This document shows, piece after piece, positions 1 through 12,193 of a stretch of DNA of 64,000 nt; positions within the stretch are counted from its first letter, which is position 1, and the number at the start of each line of letters is the position of its first letter. The DNA is from Hawksworthiomyces lignivorus (taxonomy: Eukaryota; Ascomycota; Sordariomycetes; Ophiostomatales; Ophiostomataceae). The notes beneath the pieces were generated by a model. It had not been told where the DNA came from. It was given only the letters and a program-made list of their open reading frames with translations, and searched no databases. The stretch lies in NCBI GenBank assembly GCA_002917075.1, contig NTMA01000148.1:1-64000 (forward strand), given 5' to 3'. Made by a program: the position numbers and the translations under genes.

Positions 1-3000
1 GTCCCCCCGGGGGGGGGGGGGGGTTGTTCCAAAAGTTATACAAGAAAGGCACCAAAAAGTCATCAACACGATCTAACCAAGATCCCACGGTTTGGAAACC
101 ATCGACAGCCTAGTTATCACCGGCAAAATGGCAATTGGATCTCTAAATTATAAGAGAAGAGAAACGGAAGAAGCAAGTCCTTCTACACTGTATGTAGAAG
201 ACGAGCTCCGACTTGTATTCATCTCGCTCATTCTGGTCTGTCGTTGTTTGCTGCTCTTAGAGATTGACTCTAGGAGAGGCCCCTTTCGGGACTCCCAGGC
301 AAGTGCCACCCCGTAGAACACATGATATAATGGTGCGGGAGAGAATAAATGAAAACTAATAGCAATAGTTGGAAACGGCCCATCATTACCGTTCTCTTTA
401 GGTTGCCGTACCGCGTCTCTCCACAAAATCAATGCAAGCGCCCATATAACAACTAGAAAGACATCTAGCAACGGAAGGCAAAAAGAGGCAGAGATGGCAA
501 ACAATAACAAAAGGCATAACAAAGAATCAGCCCAATTTTATTACTGCAATGTATGTAAGTTGAGCTATATTCGATAGTTGGTATTCTCTTTCCCTCCTGC
601 CGCGTCCTCTCTTTTACAAATCCTCCGTTTCCATCTTCCGTCTTCTCCCCCTCTGTCATCTTCGGCATTCGAATCAAATCTCACATTTTATGCTTTCCCC
701 CTAACGAACTCTCACAACTTACACGCGTATCCTCTCCTGACATGTAAACATAGCCCATATAATTTGCATATGAAAACATTGAAAACACGGCAGGAAATCA
801 GCAAAGGTGTAAAGTAGAAATAGCATCTCAGAAGAGCAGTGAGAAAATATTATGCTATCAACATGAAATCTTGCATGTTCTGAAAGTGCTGTTCACAGCT
901 ACTCAAAGATAAGATGTATTTGCTCAGCAATTAGTAGTGGCACCACGTGTCTTCGTTCTGATCGGCTCCTACCTTGTGCGTCTGTAACAGACCTGCATTG
1001 AGCACATCTGCTGTGAATTACCTAGATACCAGGCTACTCGGCAATGAATTACGAGACAGCCAATGGAATTGGAGACCTTTGTTGTCGTGTATGTTTAGGC
1101 AGCTCAAGCAATGATGTCTTATTCTCGGTCATCTAGTGTTTTCAGGATCTCTTTATAGTAATCTAGCCAGCTTTTGAACCGTAACAGAGAACATCGAGCA
1201 TGCCGGTGGAGGGAGAGAGAGGATTGGCTTGAGGCGCAATTAAAGCGGTTGGGATGTCCTGTGATCCCAAATAAAAAGTATACTTGTGCAGATATCGGAC
1301 AACAGGACCTCCTCTTGAGGTGTCAGGTACAAAATTTCAGTGGGGTTATGAATGAGCAGAGGCATGAAAGAACAGCTGCTAGTCGTCGTGTAGCTAGATA
1401 TATAAGACAACTAAAGCATATATCTCATGGGAGACAATAGTACAATATACGGCGAATTGAATTTTGATGGTCAGACAAGAAACGAGAAGAGGAGCCGAGA
1501 GCAACAAAAATAAACTAACTCGGCCACAGAAAAACAAACATAGGAAGATACTTTGGTTGAGACAGGCTTTTTTTATTTTTGTTTCTGAATAACACAGGGA
1601 ATAAAGTGCAGGAAGACGGAAAATATATCGACGCCTGCCCGAATCCTGTGAGATGATTAGAATTGACAGCATCTGCATGCTCTGGTGTATGGAAGGAATA
1701 TATTGACAGCGTTTGACTCTGGCAAGCGGCCTTAAATACAGCAATCCGCTTTATATGTTATATGTATTACCTTCAAATATCTGGTGATAGGGGAAAGGAC
1801 ACAAAGAAGCAATATGGAAGAACTCCCTTCAGAAAATAGTGCAGGCGAGATGTAAGGGGACTTTTGTTTTCCGATAGCGTTAATCTAGGGAAAGACGCCG
1901 GTTTGCAATTGGTAAAGGTCCATAGTGCTGAAGACAAGTCGGTGACAAAAGCAATAATGAGAAGAAAAAGAACGCAGCTATTGTAGCAAAAATGAATATA
2001 AGCATATATTGCCTTTCTAGCGCCGTATGTCTAGAAGGCTAGACAGAAGCAGAAAGAAGGTGGTCGTTGTCTAAGGCCATGTAGACTCATAACGAGCAAT
2101 ATCAAAGGGAGCCAGCGGGACTCAGAAGTATCGCGCTAAATTCGAAAACGGACGTCCGCTTTCTTCAGCAAATGTCGCCAGCCTCCTGTTTCCAGGTGAT
2201 TTTCTTTGTATATATTCAAGTCTCTAGAAAGAAGTATAGTTTCTTCTCTTTTGCATTTTACTCCAAAGACACTCTGGAGCTAAACGGAACAAGTACACGA
2301 CAAATGCGGCCATGATACATTGGGGAGGTACCTGTTCCTGCTCAAAATCTTTGCTTTTAAAAGATTCTTTATGAGCATGCGCCCCTGGATCTGTGCACAA
2401 TCCACGTAGGCTCATCATACCTCGACGGCAGCCGACAGAAATGGCTTCGCTTTGGGTGGAGATCGTCGGTTCTTGCGTTGTATTTGCTTAGTATGATTTA
2501 GTAATATAATATTTTCACGCCTGCGTCCCTACGACTCGAGCATTATCTTGCTCGCAGATCAAGATGGCGTAACTGGCTAAGCGGGTTGCCTCTCCTGGCT
2601 ACGGTGGTAAAGCTGGAGCTAGCAAAGCTCCCGGAAGGGGAAAAGAGGTGTAAAGACAACACATCACATGCATGCTTCCGATGTTGTATCATTTCTCCGA
2701 CGCATTGAACTGCGGTGCTATTGATGCAAACCACAAAACGGAGCGTATATACGATCTTTCAGGGAGCTAAGAGGAGCCCTCGTTATTTACTCGTGCGTTG
2801 GGCATGATCCCTTTGCAGTTCCTCTAGGTGGTTCTGATATGAGCTGGTCCTGGGCGATACTCGTCAGATGCTCACCATGCATTGTACTACAGAACAGAAG
2901 AGAACAGCCAGGCAATTTGGTGGGACGCAAACCCGGTCAATTAAGAGAAACATGACTGGTTCCCATTTAATTAAGCGACCCCTTTCATCAAAGGTTTCCA

Positions 3001-4240
3001 TTTTGCTGGTTTTGGCAGTCGATCATTGGAATAGGATAGTATGCAAAGAGAGTGATATAATTCTCTAAATCATCACTTCGTCCCTTGCAAGCTTCTCGTA
3101 TTCTACGATGAATTGACTAGGGCAAGCACAATCCATGAAGATGAAGTGTTTACAGGAAGCCACACCGTTTACAATCTAAGCCAGACTTGGCAAATCATAC
3201 GGTCAGAATTGGCAATGGCAACAGTGCATTGGAGACATTTAGTACCAAAGATTGGGCTGTATAGAGCATAGGCAGCTTTTGTTCATTGTTGGGTGGAGGA
3301 GAGATGACAGGATCTTTGGTGAAACATCCTGTGCTCTGCTAGGCTTTTGATTTGAGGCCCAATCCCTAGCACAGCCATGTACACCTAGGCGTCAGGTACA
3401 GCGCGTGTGTGCACGCTCTTCACTAAGCGGACTTAAAGTCGCAATTAAGAAAGGTGTAGGAGGCCAAAACGCTGCTTTGGTCAACATTTTCCTAACCCAC
3501 AATAAACCTGGCCTTCCTAGTAAATGTTAGCAACTGGCACCTAGAATTCTTCCAGTAAAGCTATAGTACTAACGCATATCTGCTTTGTCTCGGTTACGTT
3601 GGCCTTAGTGCAGATGTTATAGTTCATATTTGAACAGTCTGATCAAATACATTGTGCTTCTCGTGAAGCTCTCCACGTCTTGTTCCTCGCCTGCGGGTGG
3701 TGGTAGCCCTTCTATCTCTTGATTGCGATAGCCGCCGAGACTGGACAGGCGACAACGTGAAAGAACTAGTGGTGCCACACAGGCCACTGGACAAATAAGC
3801 CCTCCATCCCGTTATTAGGGAGATTGCGTCTCCGAAAGCAAGTGTGAAAAGAAGGTACTTCGTAGAAGGCTCGGTTTTCCATAGGTGGCGGGGATACGAG
3901 TCTTCCGAGTACAGGTGAAAATATTTGCACTGTGCACAGATGACGGCAGAACCAGCGCCACGCAACCGCAATATAGAGAACCAAGGGAACAAAGGAAACA
4001 AACAACAAGGATCAATGGAATGGCTGGTAGACGGAAAAGAAAACAAGCAAAGAAGAAAAAGGTGCGGAGCTAGAGCAGGGAAACGAAGTACATAGCTTGC
4101 AGGCAGAAGCTTCAACGAAGCTGTACCTCAGCCTCGACGCTTTCCTGTCCAGGAAGTCCGATAACAGCAAACCAAAGATGCCTACATTGTTTTATAGAAG
4201 GAAAAAGGACAAAAAGCGTTTGCATGTGCACGACTGATAG
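1..4240. other. Gene-free left end
   Basis: I see no supportable gene in this stretch. Open frames are short, mostly lack a convincing ATG context and resemble no family I know. It begins with a run of six C and fifteen G (3-23), which may be a low-complexity contig edge. The rest is mixed-composition intergenic DNA without obvious tandem or inverted repeats. Confidence 0.6.
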
Positions 4241-5624
4241 TCACTAGTCCTTCTTGTACCTTCATTTTTCCTCCTCACGTACGGATTCCGCTGCCACGGT
4301 AGTCGGGCGCCTTGATATTTCGTCTTTTCTCTACTTGATTTTGCCTTCCGTCGCATCTCCCTCACTTCTTCCCTTTTTCATCTTTCCCATCTTTATCGCC
4401 CTTACCAGTTACAGGATTGCTTGCTTCGCGCCTCCTATCGATTTGAGTCGCCCTTGCACAACCGCTCTTTCCGTCTCTACAAGTACAGGAAGTAGCGTCA
4501 AGGTAGAAACTGCAACAAGCGCACCAACAGAACACCAAATGCGCCGTTGTTACCAGTTTGTCAAGACATGCCAGTCTCTCTGCATGTAACAGGACAGCAC
4601 GTCTTCTATTTTGGGTCGACTCTTTTCCAGAAGCAACCCACCTGCAGCTGCACGTCTCCATTAAACGGTTTCTTTGCGGCCCATCCACCTGCATATACTT
4701 TTTTGTTCTGCAACCTTCCTGCCCGCGGTTACCGTCGTGCGTGCTGTCATCGTCTCCACAGTTCCGTTACGCAACGGAGAAGATTCCTAACTTGCTGCCG
4801 TTACGGCCAAAACTTCCCCTCCTTCCTTCCCGCTACGTAACTTGCTGTTGTCCTGTTATTCGTGCCTTCCTTTCAAACTCGAGCTTGTTGTCTTGGCCTC
4901 GCTTCTTTTATTTTGTCTTTTCCCCTGCGTGTGGTGTTCCGTGATCTTTATCTCTCTCACACTTCTCCCCTTATGACATCTTCTGTCTTGGTCCCCCGCT
5001 CTTCCACCCCCATCTTATTCTGATCCTACACGTATTTTCTTCCCAGCTTCCGTCTCAAAATCCGCCCATGCTCAAATACCAAATCCCTTCCTTCAACCGA
5101 AATCCCAGCGTCCCAGAAAAACAGCCCTTATCCCCAGCGGTTCTCCTTATTGTCTTATTCTCTAGTTGTCCCAGACTATCGCAAACGTTTTCACGCTATC
5201 GTCCCCTCCGTCGCCCTCCGTCGCCCTCCGTCAAAAACCTCTCTTTCTTTGCCTCTACTAGCTTAACGCCTCTCCATTCCCGGGGACCCACAGTTACCCT
5301 TTTATTTCGGTTTTGAGAAGAGGCAAAAAAAAAAGGCCTCTTTAACAGAACTAAAAACAGAAGGATAAAAGATACCAAAAGTAAGAAAATAGCAGAAACA
5401 AGAGCGACCGGCCCGCCTAAAAAAAAATTCGCACCCACTCTCCACCAACCACCATTCAAGTGGGACACCCACCCTAAATCACACCCACTGTGCTCTCTCC
5501 TACTCATACAAACCGCCTGTTGTCTCGCGCCAGAAACCGTCGTCCGTCTCCGTCTCCATTTCTTTCTTTCTCCTCCTTTCCCTCCACTCTCACACTCTTA
5601 GCCTGCTCCGCCTCGAGGTGTACC
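4241..5624 (+). promoter_or_regulatory. Pyrimidine-rich upstream region of the PAK kinase gene
   Basis: On the plus strand about 1.3 kb before the kinase ATG is strongly C/T-rich (for example 4320-4420, 4790-5060, 5080-5280 and 5520-5610). Such tracts are common in promoters and 5' leaders of filamentous fungi. Several short ATG-initiated frames lie inside it, such as one at 5068, so if the leader is long they would be upstream ORFs. No TATA box is evident near the start. The actual transcription start cannot be placed from sequence. Confidence 0.45.
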
Positions 5625-8600
5625 ATGGACGGCGGCGGCGGCCAGAGCCTGAATACTCTTTCCAACGGCAACTCACAAGCACAACATCGTCGCAGACTCA
5701 CGAAAAAACCACCGCCCTCATCGTATCATCACTCCTCGTCCACGAGCTTCGATGGTCGAACAATTGACACCCAATCTCTTCAGAGCAAACGCAGCTCTGC
5801 AAGTCTGAAGCGCGCTCCAAGCGCTCCCCAAGCCCGCACATCTACTTCTGCATACGCGTCGTCCTCAAACAACTCTTCGCCGCGCCATCTTCCTTCGACA
5901 AGCGTGCCAGCGCCCTCAAACCCTTCGCCTATTCTTCCCGGCAGCGAATTTCTCACTTCAGACTATCAGCAGTATCAGCTGCAGGCACACAAACAACTGC
6001 AGCATCAGCCACCACAGCATCAACCGCCGCATCACCAACCAAAGTATTCGCAGCCCGCCCTCCAACACTATCAGCACGAGTCCTCAACACCTTCTATAGC
6101 CGCCGCTGCTTCTGCTGCTGCGTCGGCTCCTGCTACGCGTATGAATCGCATTTCTGACTCGTTCTCTCATTCTCATTTGCACGGCGGACCTCTCACGTCA
6201 CCATCGGAAGAGTTCGTCGGCGCTCCATTTGATGGTGCCGCCATTTTGAATCGCATCGACGAGACTGCGACGCCTGTTCATTTACAAGAGACGCAGGGAT
6301 TGGCCTCATCCCAGCCATATTCGGCGCAACCTCTTCGAACCCCTCCCGCACCTCCGTCATCAGCATATGCCAATTCTGGTGCCAGAGACCCTACCGGCGC
6401 CATGAGCTCGATCCCCTTGCAGCCTGCGGGCTTCTCCGCTAATGCATCTGGAAGCATGCCTGGAACAACTTCCTCCAACGTCAACTCCTCCATCACCGCA
6501 ACGACAACCACCTCGATAATGTCGGCTCCAGCAACCGCCGCTGCGTCGCCAACGCCCTCGAATGAAATGAGCGAAAAGACGCCGTCCGCGCCGCAAACTG
6601 CCACCAGCAAGGGTTCAGACGCGCTCCCCACCTCGAAGCGGTACTCAGACGAAACAAAAGAGTTCAGGGGCGCTGGCGTTCTGCGGAAGAAGTCCGGCTT
6701 TTCTGGCTTCATGACAAGTCTAGTCGGATCACCGAAGAAACCGCTGATTTCCGCGCCGGAGAACCCAGTGCACGTTACCCATGTTGGCTATGATAGCAAC
6801 ACAGGACAGTTTACGGTTCGTATATTGCACCCAACTGAGGCGTTGGACTTTCTTACGCTCTGTTTCATATTGGATTGTTGTCTGACCTTCTGTAATAGGG
6901 TTTGCCCAAAGAGTGGCAGAGATTGATCAACGAGAGTGGGATCACAGAGAAGGAGCGCACCCAGAATCCGGAAGCACTAGTGCAGGTCATCACATTTTAC
7001 AAAGAAACAACAGAAAAGCCACAAGAAGACCAGATCTTGGAGAAATTCCATGACGCTCGCCCGGGTATGCCGCCGTCTGCTTCATCCACGTCGACTCTAC
7101 CGACCTCACCGTCTACACAGCAACCTGGTGTACCTTCCGGCTATACGGCGATGTCGCCACTCATAAGCCCTCCTGCCAGCCCTCGGTTTCCGCTTGTCAA
7201 TCATGAAGGGAGTTTCGAAAACCCCCGATCTCCGCCCCCAGTGCCAAAGGGCCCTGGTCCATTACCTGCTAAAGATCTGAACTTGATGCCAAGCAGACCT
7301 GCTCCGCGGCCGCCAGTAAGCCTCCCATCTCGTTCTGCTCCACACCCTCCCTATCCACCTACCAAGGACTCTGGCATTGGTATGTCACATCAGCAAGACG
7401 AAGCGCTGGGCCATTCTATTGTGCCCCCGCCAAAGGACACTGTTCCTATGCTCCCCGAGGAACACCGGTCGCGGTCCAACTCACGCGCCACTGGTCCCTA
7501 TACTCCAGGAATGGCCAATGTTCAGGCAAACGCAGCTGCACAGGCTGCGGTCTATCAGCAGCAGCTCCTCCAGCAGCAACAAGAACAGGCCATGGCACAG
7601 GCGCAAGCGGCCATGACGGGACAGCTTGGACGTACCGCAAGCAAGCGACAGCCGCAACAACCCCTTGGACTCAGCCAGCAACCAACTCCTCCGCAATCGC
7701 AACACCACCAATATGCTCGTTCCCCGGATATCAACGGTATTGCTCGTACACCACAAGCGCAATATCCAGGCACAACGGCCACGCAGCAGCAGCAGTTACA
7801 GCAGCTCCAGCAGGCAAGACCACGCCAGCGACCGCGTGCAGGTACGGGCGTCGATATTGTTGCACGACTGCGTCAAATCTGCTCAGAGGGCGATCCCCGT
7901 GAGATTTACCGTGGCTTCAACAAGATTGGCCAAGGCGCATCTGGCGGTGTATATACAGGCTTCGAGAGGGGCAACAACCGGCTCGTTGCTATCAAACAGA
8001 TGAACTTGGAGCAACAGCCGAAGAAAGACCTTATCATTAACGAGATCTTGGTCATGAAAGACAGCTCTCATCCAAATATTGTCAACTTCATTGACAGCTA
8101 CCTGTGCAGCGGCGAGCTGTGGGTTGTAATGGAATACATGGAAGGTGGTAGTTTGACCGACGTAGTTACATACAACATCATGACTGAAGGTCAGATTGCG
8201 TCCGTGTGCCGTGAAACTCTGAAGGGTCTGCAGCATTTACACTCCAAGGGAGTGATTCACCGTGATATCAAATCCGACAATATTCTTTTGTCTATGGAGG
8301 GAAACATAAAACTGAGTGAGTTTCTCTCCCTGTTTTGACTTGGTCTCGTATCCTCGCTAACATCCTGTAGCGGATTTCGGCTTTTGCGCAACAATTAACG
8401 AGGCACAAAACAAGAGAACAACGATGGTTGGAACGCCTTATTGGATGGCGCCAGAGGTCGTCACAAGAAAGGAGTATGGACGCAAGGTGGACATATGGTC
8501 TCTAGGCATTATGGCCATTGAGATGATTGAGGGCGAGCCACCATACCTCACAGAGTCTCCTCTTCGCGCGCTCTGGCTGATCGCTACGAATGGAACGCCT

Positions 8601-8876
8601 GTGATCAAAGAAGAGCACAATCTTTCAGACGTCTTCCGTGACTTTCTCTATTTCGCTCTCAAAGTTGAACCAGATAAACGGGCAAGCGCCCATGATCTAT
8701 TACGGGTAGGTCTTATTACATCACCCTTTTCAATTCGTGACAATGTGGTTCTAATGCCTCTATTCTCTTTTTAGCATGATTTTATGAAGCTATGTGTGGA
8801 CTTATCGCAGTTGTCGCCGCTGGTTCGAGCTGCTCGTGAAGCGAAAGCCCAAGAGAAGGCTCGGAAGGGCCAATGA
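5625..8876 (+). CDS. STE20: Ste20-type p21-activated serine/threonine kinase (PAK)
   Basis: Four exons (5625-6815, 6899-8315, 8371-8705, 8775-8876) encode about 1014 residues. The Cdc42/Rac-binding CRIB motif begins with [16 protein letters not shown] near residue 375 and is interrupted by intron 1 (after GQFT, resuming GLPKEW). A Pro/Gln/Ser-rich linker follows. The C-terminal kinase domain (about 735-990) has the glycine loop [12 protein letters not shown] lysine near 762, HRDIKSDN near 850, DFG at 871-873 and GTPYWMAPE. No PH domain is seen before CRIB, which argues for Ste20/PakA rather than Cla4. The family activates MAPK cascades downstream of Cdc42 in mating, polarity and filamentous growth. 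The ATG at 5625 was chosen because it starts MDGGGGQ; the frame stays open upstream only through a GTG. An AATAAA signal follows at 8890. Role by homology; structure confident. Confidence 0.95.
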
Positions 8877-10299
8877 GAAAGTTATAAACAATAAAGATAG
8901 GGGGGCCAGGAGTGTCCAGAGTAGGAAGACGAAGACATAGGAATTCATTGTGTCCAAGTCTTTCTCCCAATTCATTTCTTCTTTCTGGGAAAAAAAATAA
9001 ATCTCGAGCGATATTTTCTTTTTTTGAGCATTTGGTTCTTGTCTTTCCCTTATTTTATTTGTCCATGGTATCCAAACTTGGAACTACGAAAAAAAAGACA
9101 CCGGTCCTCTTCGTTTATTCTGGAATTGAAAAGGAAGTTCGTTTCCTCCATTATTATCCCTTTGTAGATGGGCGAAGCAGAAACATGTTTTTTTTTTCTT
9201 TTTTTTTTAGGACGACAGAAAGAAAAGTAACTAGTCTTTCAGTTGGCCACATTATTATCATATTTTCAGTACCTCTTGGATTCAGACGACATGTATAATT
9301 CTGCTGCAGCTATTATCTTCAAGTCTAAGAGAGTCTTACGAACAGAAGTAGGGACAGCGAGAACGCATAGAGCGTTGGAAATACATATCGTCTGCTTACG
9401 TTATTCTCTTGGTCTCTAATAAAAGGCATCGAAGTCCACGAAAGAGGTCAACCGCATATCCACTATTCGTCCCTCTTCAATCACATTCGCTTTCCCGTTC
9501 ACATTGTACTCGAAAACAAATATTGGAGTTGGCATAAGTAACATCCTCTTGTCGCTGCTACAGGCAAGTTTGAACTAGATGGAAGGTACCAATGAAATCC
9601 TTGAGAAATCAATGTTTATGACTGGGAATTAACTGTGTCTGCTTCCAGTTCTCCTGAGTTGTATATATTGGAATTACATGATTATTTTACTGCTAGCCAC
9701 CTAGAAACGCAGAGAAAAGGCATCTGCCGCTGTTTTTTTAATGTTTATTTATTTAGTTATTTTTTTTATTTTTTTTTTTTATTTTTGAAAAAGTAGCTGG
9801 ATTGTTCTCTCACTCGATATACTTTAATAGAACCTTTTCATCATCCTAATGCGAGCCGTAAAATAAGACTTTGTCTATGCCAGAGACCATGTGCCTGGCG
9901 GTGTAAACCGCTTTCTATTGTGTTCTATGCCTTTATTTCCCCTTGTCAACCACATTGGTGCAAAAATAAAAATAAAAATAAAAATCAGAAGCAGGAATAA
10001 AAAATTCTGTTAATCAGAGACCTTCCAGGTATGTGCTCTTGCTCTTAGAAACACATAACCGACAACAAGATTCGCCCAGCAAGAGAACAAATGCAAAATA
10101 GATAATGCCAGTCATAAAGAAGACAGATGCAATCGAGTTTCCTGCTCTCATTCGCCCACTCCTTCTGCATTGGGTTACAAAGAACCGTCAAGCGCTACAC
10201 ATGGCTTCGCTTTGGATTTATGTCTCTAGGAAACATAAGAGAGTAAAAAAATCTTGGGTATCATTCAAGTCGTCGATCGACTAATCACGCTGACGTGAT
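8877..10299. other. Intergenic region with A/T-rich tracts
   Basis: No gene is supported here. It holds the 3' end of the kinase transcript (AATAAA at 8890-8895), a T-rich stretch at 9733-9787 and an (AAAAT)n repeat at 9962-9985. It lies between the 3' ends of two convergent genes. Confidence 0.6.
9962..9985. repeat. (AAAAT)n pentanucleotide repeat
   Basis: Nearly five uninterrupted copies of AAAAT. A similar tract occurs at 15939-15964, both in gene-free DNA. Either a simple microsatellite or the remnant tail of a retroposed sequence; I see no element body beside it. Confidence 0.75.
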
Positions 10300-11489
10300 T
10301 TAGTAAAGCGTGTAACCGCCATCGATCAGGATATTAGAGCCGGTCATGAAGGAGCTCGAGTCTGAGGCCAGGAAGACGCAAAGGCCATTGAGTTCGTCAA
10401 CACCGCCTAGGCGAGCCTGGGGAGTGAGGCTGCGCCAGATCTTCTTCTGAGCATCAAGGGCAGGAACTTTGTTTAAGGCGGTGTCCATGTAGCCAGGCGA
10501 GATGCAGTTAACGCGAATGGAATACTTGGCCCATTCAGCAGCGAGAGACTTGCCGAGCTGGATGACACCGGCCTTGGACGCGTTGTAGCAAGACTGCTCC
10601 TGCGGGTAGTTCACAATGCTACCAGACATAGATGCCACTAAGACAATAGAGCCAGGCTTGCCAGCGGCCATCATTGCACGACCGACAGACTGGGCCATCA
10701 AGAAAGAGCCAGTAAGATTGATATCAATCAAACGACGGAACATGGCTGGATCGTATGTCTCAGCCTTGATGTTAGAGTCGGCAATGCCGGCAGAGTTGAC
10801 CAGGACATCTGGGGCACCGTAGAGGTCCACAACCTGCTGGACAGCAGCATTGATTGCATTGCCGTCGCGCACATCGACCTTGAAGAACGACACATCGATG
10901 CCAGACTTGCGGTGCAACTCTTCAGCGGCCTCGTCACCAAGGTCTTGGTTAGCGTCGAAAATGACGACAGCTTTGGCACCTGCTTCAGCGCAGGCTCTTG
11001 CCATGTGGTTGCCGAGACCACGAGCACCACTAATCTTTTATTAGCTTCACTTTCCTAGAGCAGTGTTGGATACTATCACACTTTCTAAAAAACTTACCCA
11101 GTGATGATAATGACCTTGTCCATGACCGACATTTTCTGCATAGTTGGCGACATGGCCTTATAGACCTTGGGGTCCAAGGGCACGACCTCATCAGACTCTG
11201 CTTCTTCAATGGGAGTAGCCGAAGGCGCAGGCGCAGCCTTCACTGGAATGCTGAAGTGGTCAGGGCTAGCCGTGGTGCCCTTACCATCAGGAGAGTAGAT
11301 GGAGACAGGGACCTCAGTCTCTTTGATAACCTCGTTTTTTCGCGCTGCCAGAGGGACACTCAAGGAGAAAGCCCGAGACTGGATAGGCATGCGGTAAACC
11401 GCAGGCTTAGCCAGAACCGAACGAACTGCAGGCGCCTTGGTTGCAAGGCGGACTGAGCCCATTACGGAGCGAGCAGCGAAGTGAACCAT
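10300..11489 (-). CDS. Mitochondrial short-chain dehydrogenase/reductase (polyol dehydrogenase-like)
   Basis: Two exons (11489-11098 and 11029-10300) encode about 373 residues. The N-terminus (MVHFAARSVMGSVRLATK, then Arg-rich up to about residue 50) looks like a mitochondrial presequence, followed by a roughly 80-residue linker. The Rossmann fold starts at residue 130 with TGGARGLG, reconstructed across the 68-bp intron. Downstream are an NSAG-type motif (VLVNSAGIAD), the catalytic serine region VASMSGS, YNASKAG (Tyr-x3-Lys) and the family-typical end DGGYTLY. Such enzymes interconvert polyols and ketoses with NAD(P)H; closest in flavour to fungal arabinitol/mannitol/sorbose reductases, but the substrate cannot be assigned. 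The presequence-plus-linker makes it about 100 residues longer than cytosolic relatives. The start at 11489 was chosen because residues before it do not resemble the family. Confidence 0.88.
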
Positions 11490-11933
11490 ATTGATCTGGG
11501 GAATGAGTTGGTCGAGATTTTTATTTAGAAAGGCGGCTAAACGTAAAAAGGAGCGAGAGATAGAAACGAGGTTTATCGAAGACAAAAATTAAAAATTAAG
11601 TTGTGAATGATAAAATGGCTTTAAAGTGTCGTTTGTAGTGTAAGTGAAACAGGCCGCAGAAAGCTTTTGTGTTGTGGGGTTTACGCCCGCAGCTATCGTG
11701 AATCTCACCGAGGGTCTGGAGCTGGTGTGGAGAATGTACCACCGAGAGAGCCGCCGTGACAATGTCAGAACGAACAAAAAGTAAGACAAAGACCAGTCTG
11801 ATAAGATCTTGTCTATGGATAAGTTGTAGGCACAATAGAGTACCTAGGCTCCTCAATAACGACGACAAAACTGCTGCTGTAGAAAAGGAGAAGGGAGGAA
11901 ACTAGAAGAGGACTTGTGAACTGAGCTGGTCGT

Positions 11934-11941
11934 CTTATATA
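11934..11941 (-). promoter_or_regulatory. Candidate TATA box of the dehydrogenase gene
   Basis: The minus strand reads TATATAAG here, about 445 bp upstream of the start codon at 11489. If used, the 5' leader would be about 400 nt. A leader intron is possible because a CCCCAG acceptor-like site lies just before the ATG, but no donor is clear. Confidence 0.4.
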
Positions 11942-12177
11942 CTGCGTGGGAGAATGAAAGGACTGGGTATTGAGGAAAGAGGGCCAATTGGACTATTTCG
12001 GCCGACGCGAAGATGGGCTAAGAGGCAAGTGAGCGGGAGTGGCAAGTTAGGAATAAGAAAAAAAGTCTGCAGTGCGGTATTCGGCGCCCTGGACAGATCT
12101 GGAGCAGGCGTTCCTTTCGTATCCACGCAAAGCTTTGCCGCAGGCGCTGTAAGGTGAACCGGTAGCGAACTTGTAGA

Positions 12178-12193
12178 AGGGGCAGGGGAGGGG
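12178..12193 (+). promoter_or_regulatory. Cluster of stress-response-element-like motifs (AGGGG x3)
   Basis: Three AGGGG copies occur at 12178, 12184 and 12189; two more are at 12593 and 12601. AGGGG/CCCCT is the Msn2/4-type STRE core in ascomycetes. They lie about 240 and 650 bp upstream of the candidate TATA box of the dehydrogenase. Binding is inferred only from the motif. Confidence 0.35.

Noticed and set aside
1174..1440. 88-codon frame with Arg-rich start and a helix-like LEAQLKRLGCPV segment
   Set aside because: No ATG context, no neighbours in frame across plausible introns and no recognisable family.
2555..2640. GC-rich stretch with short stems that looked tRNA-like
   Set aside because: No B box (GGTTCRANYCC), no 7-bp acceptor stem and no plausible anticodon arm.
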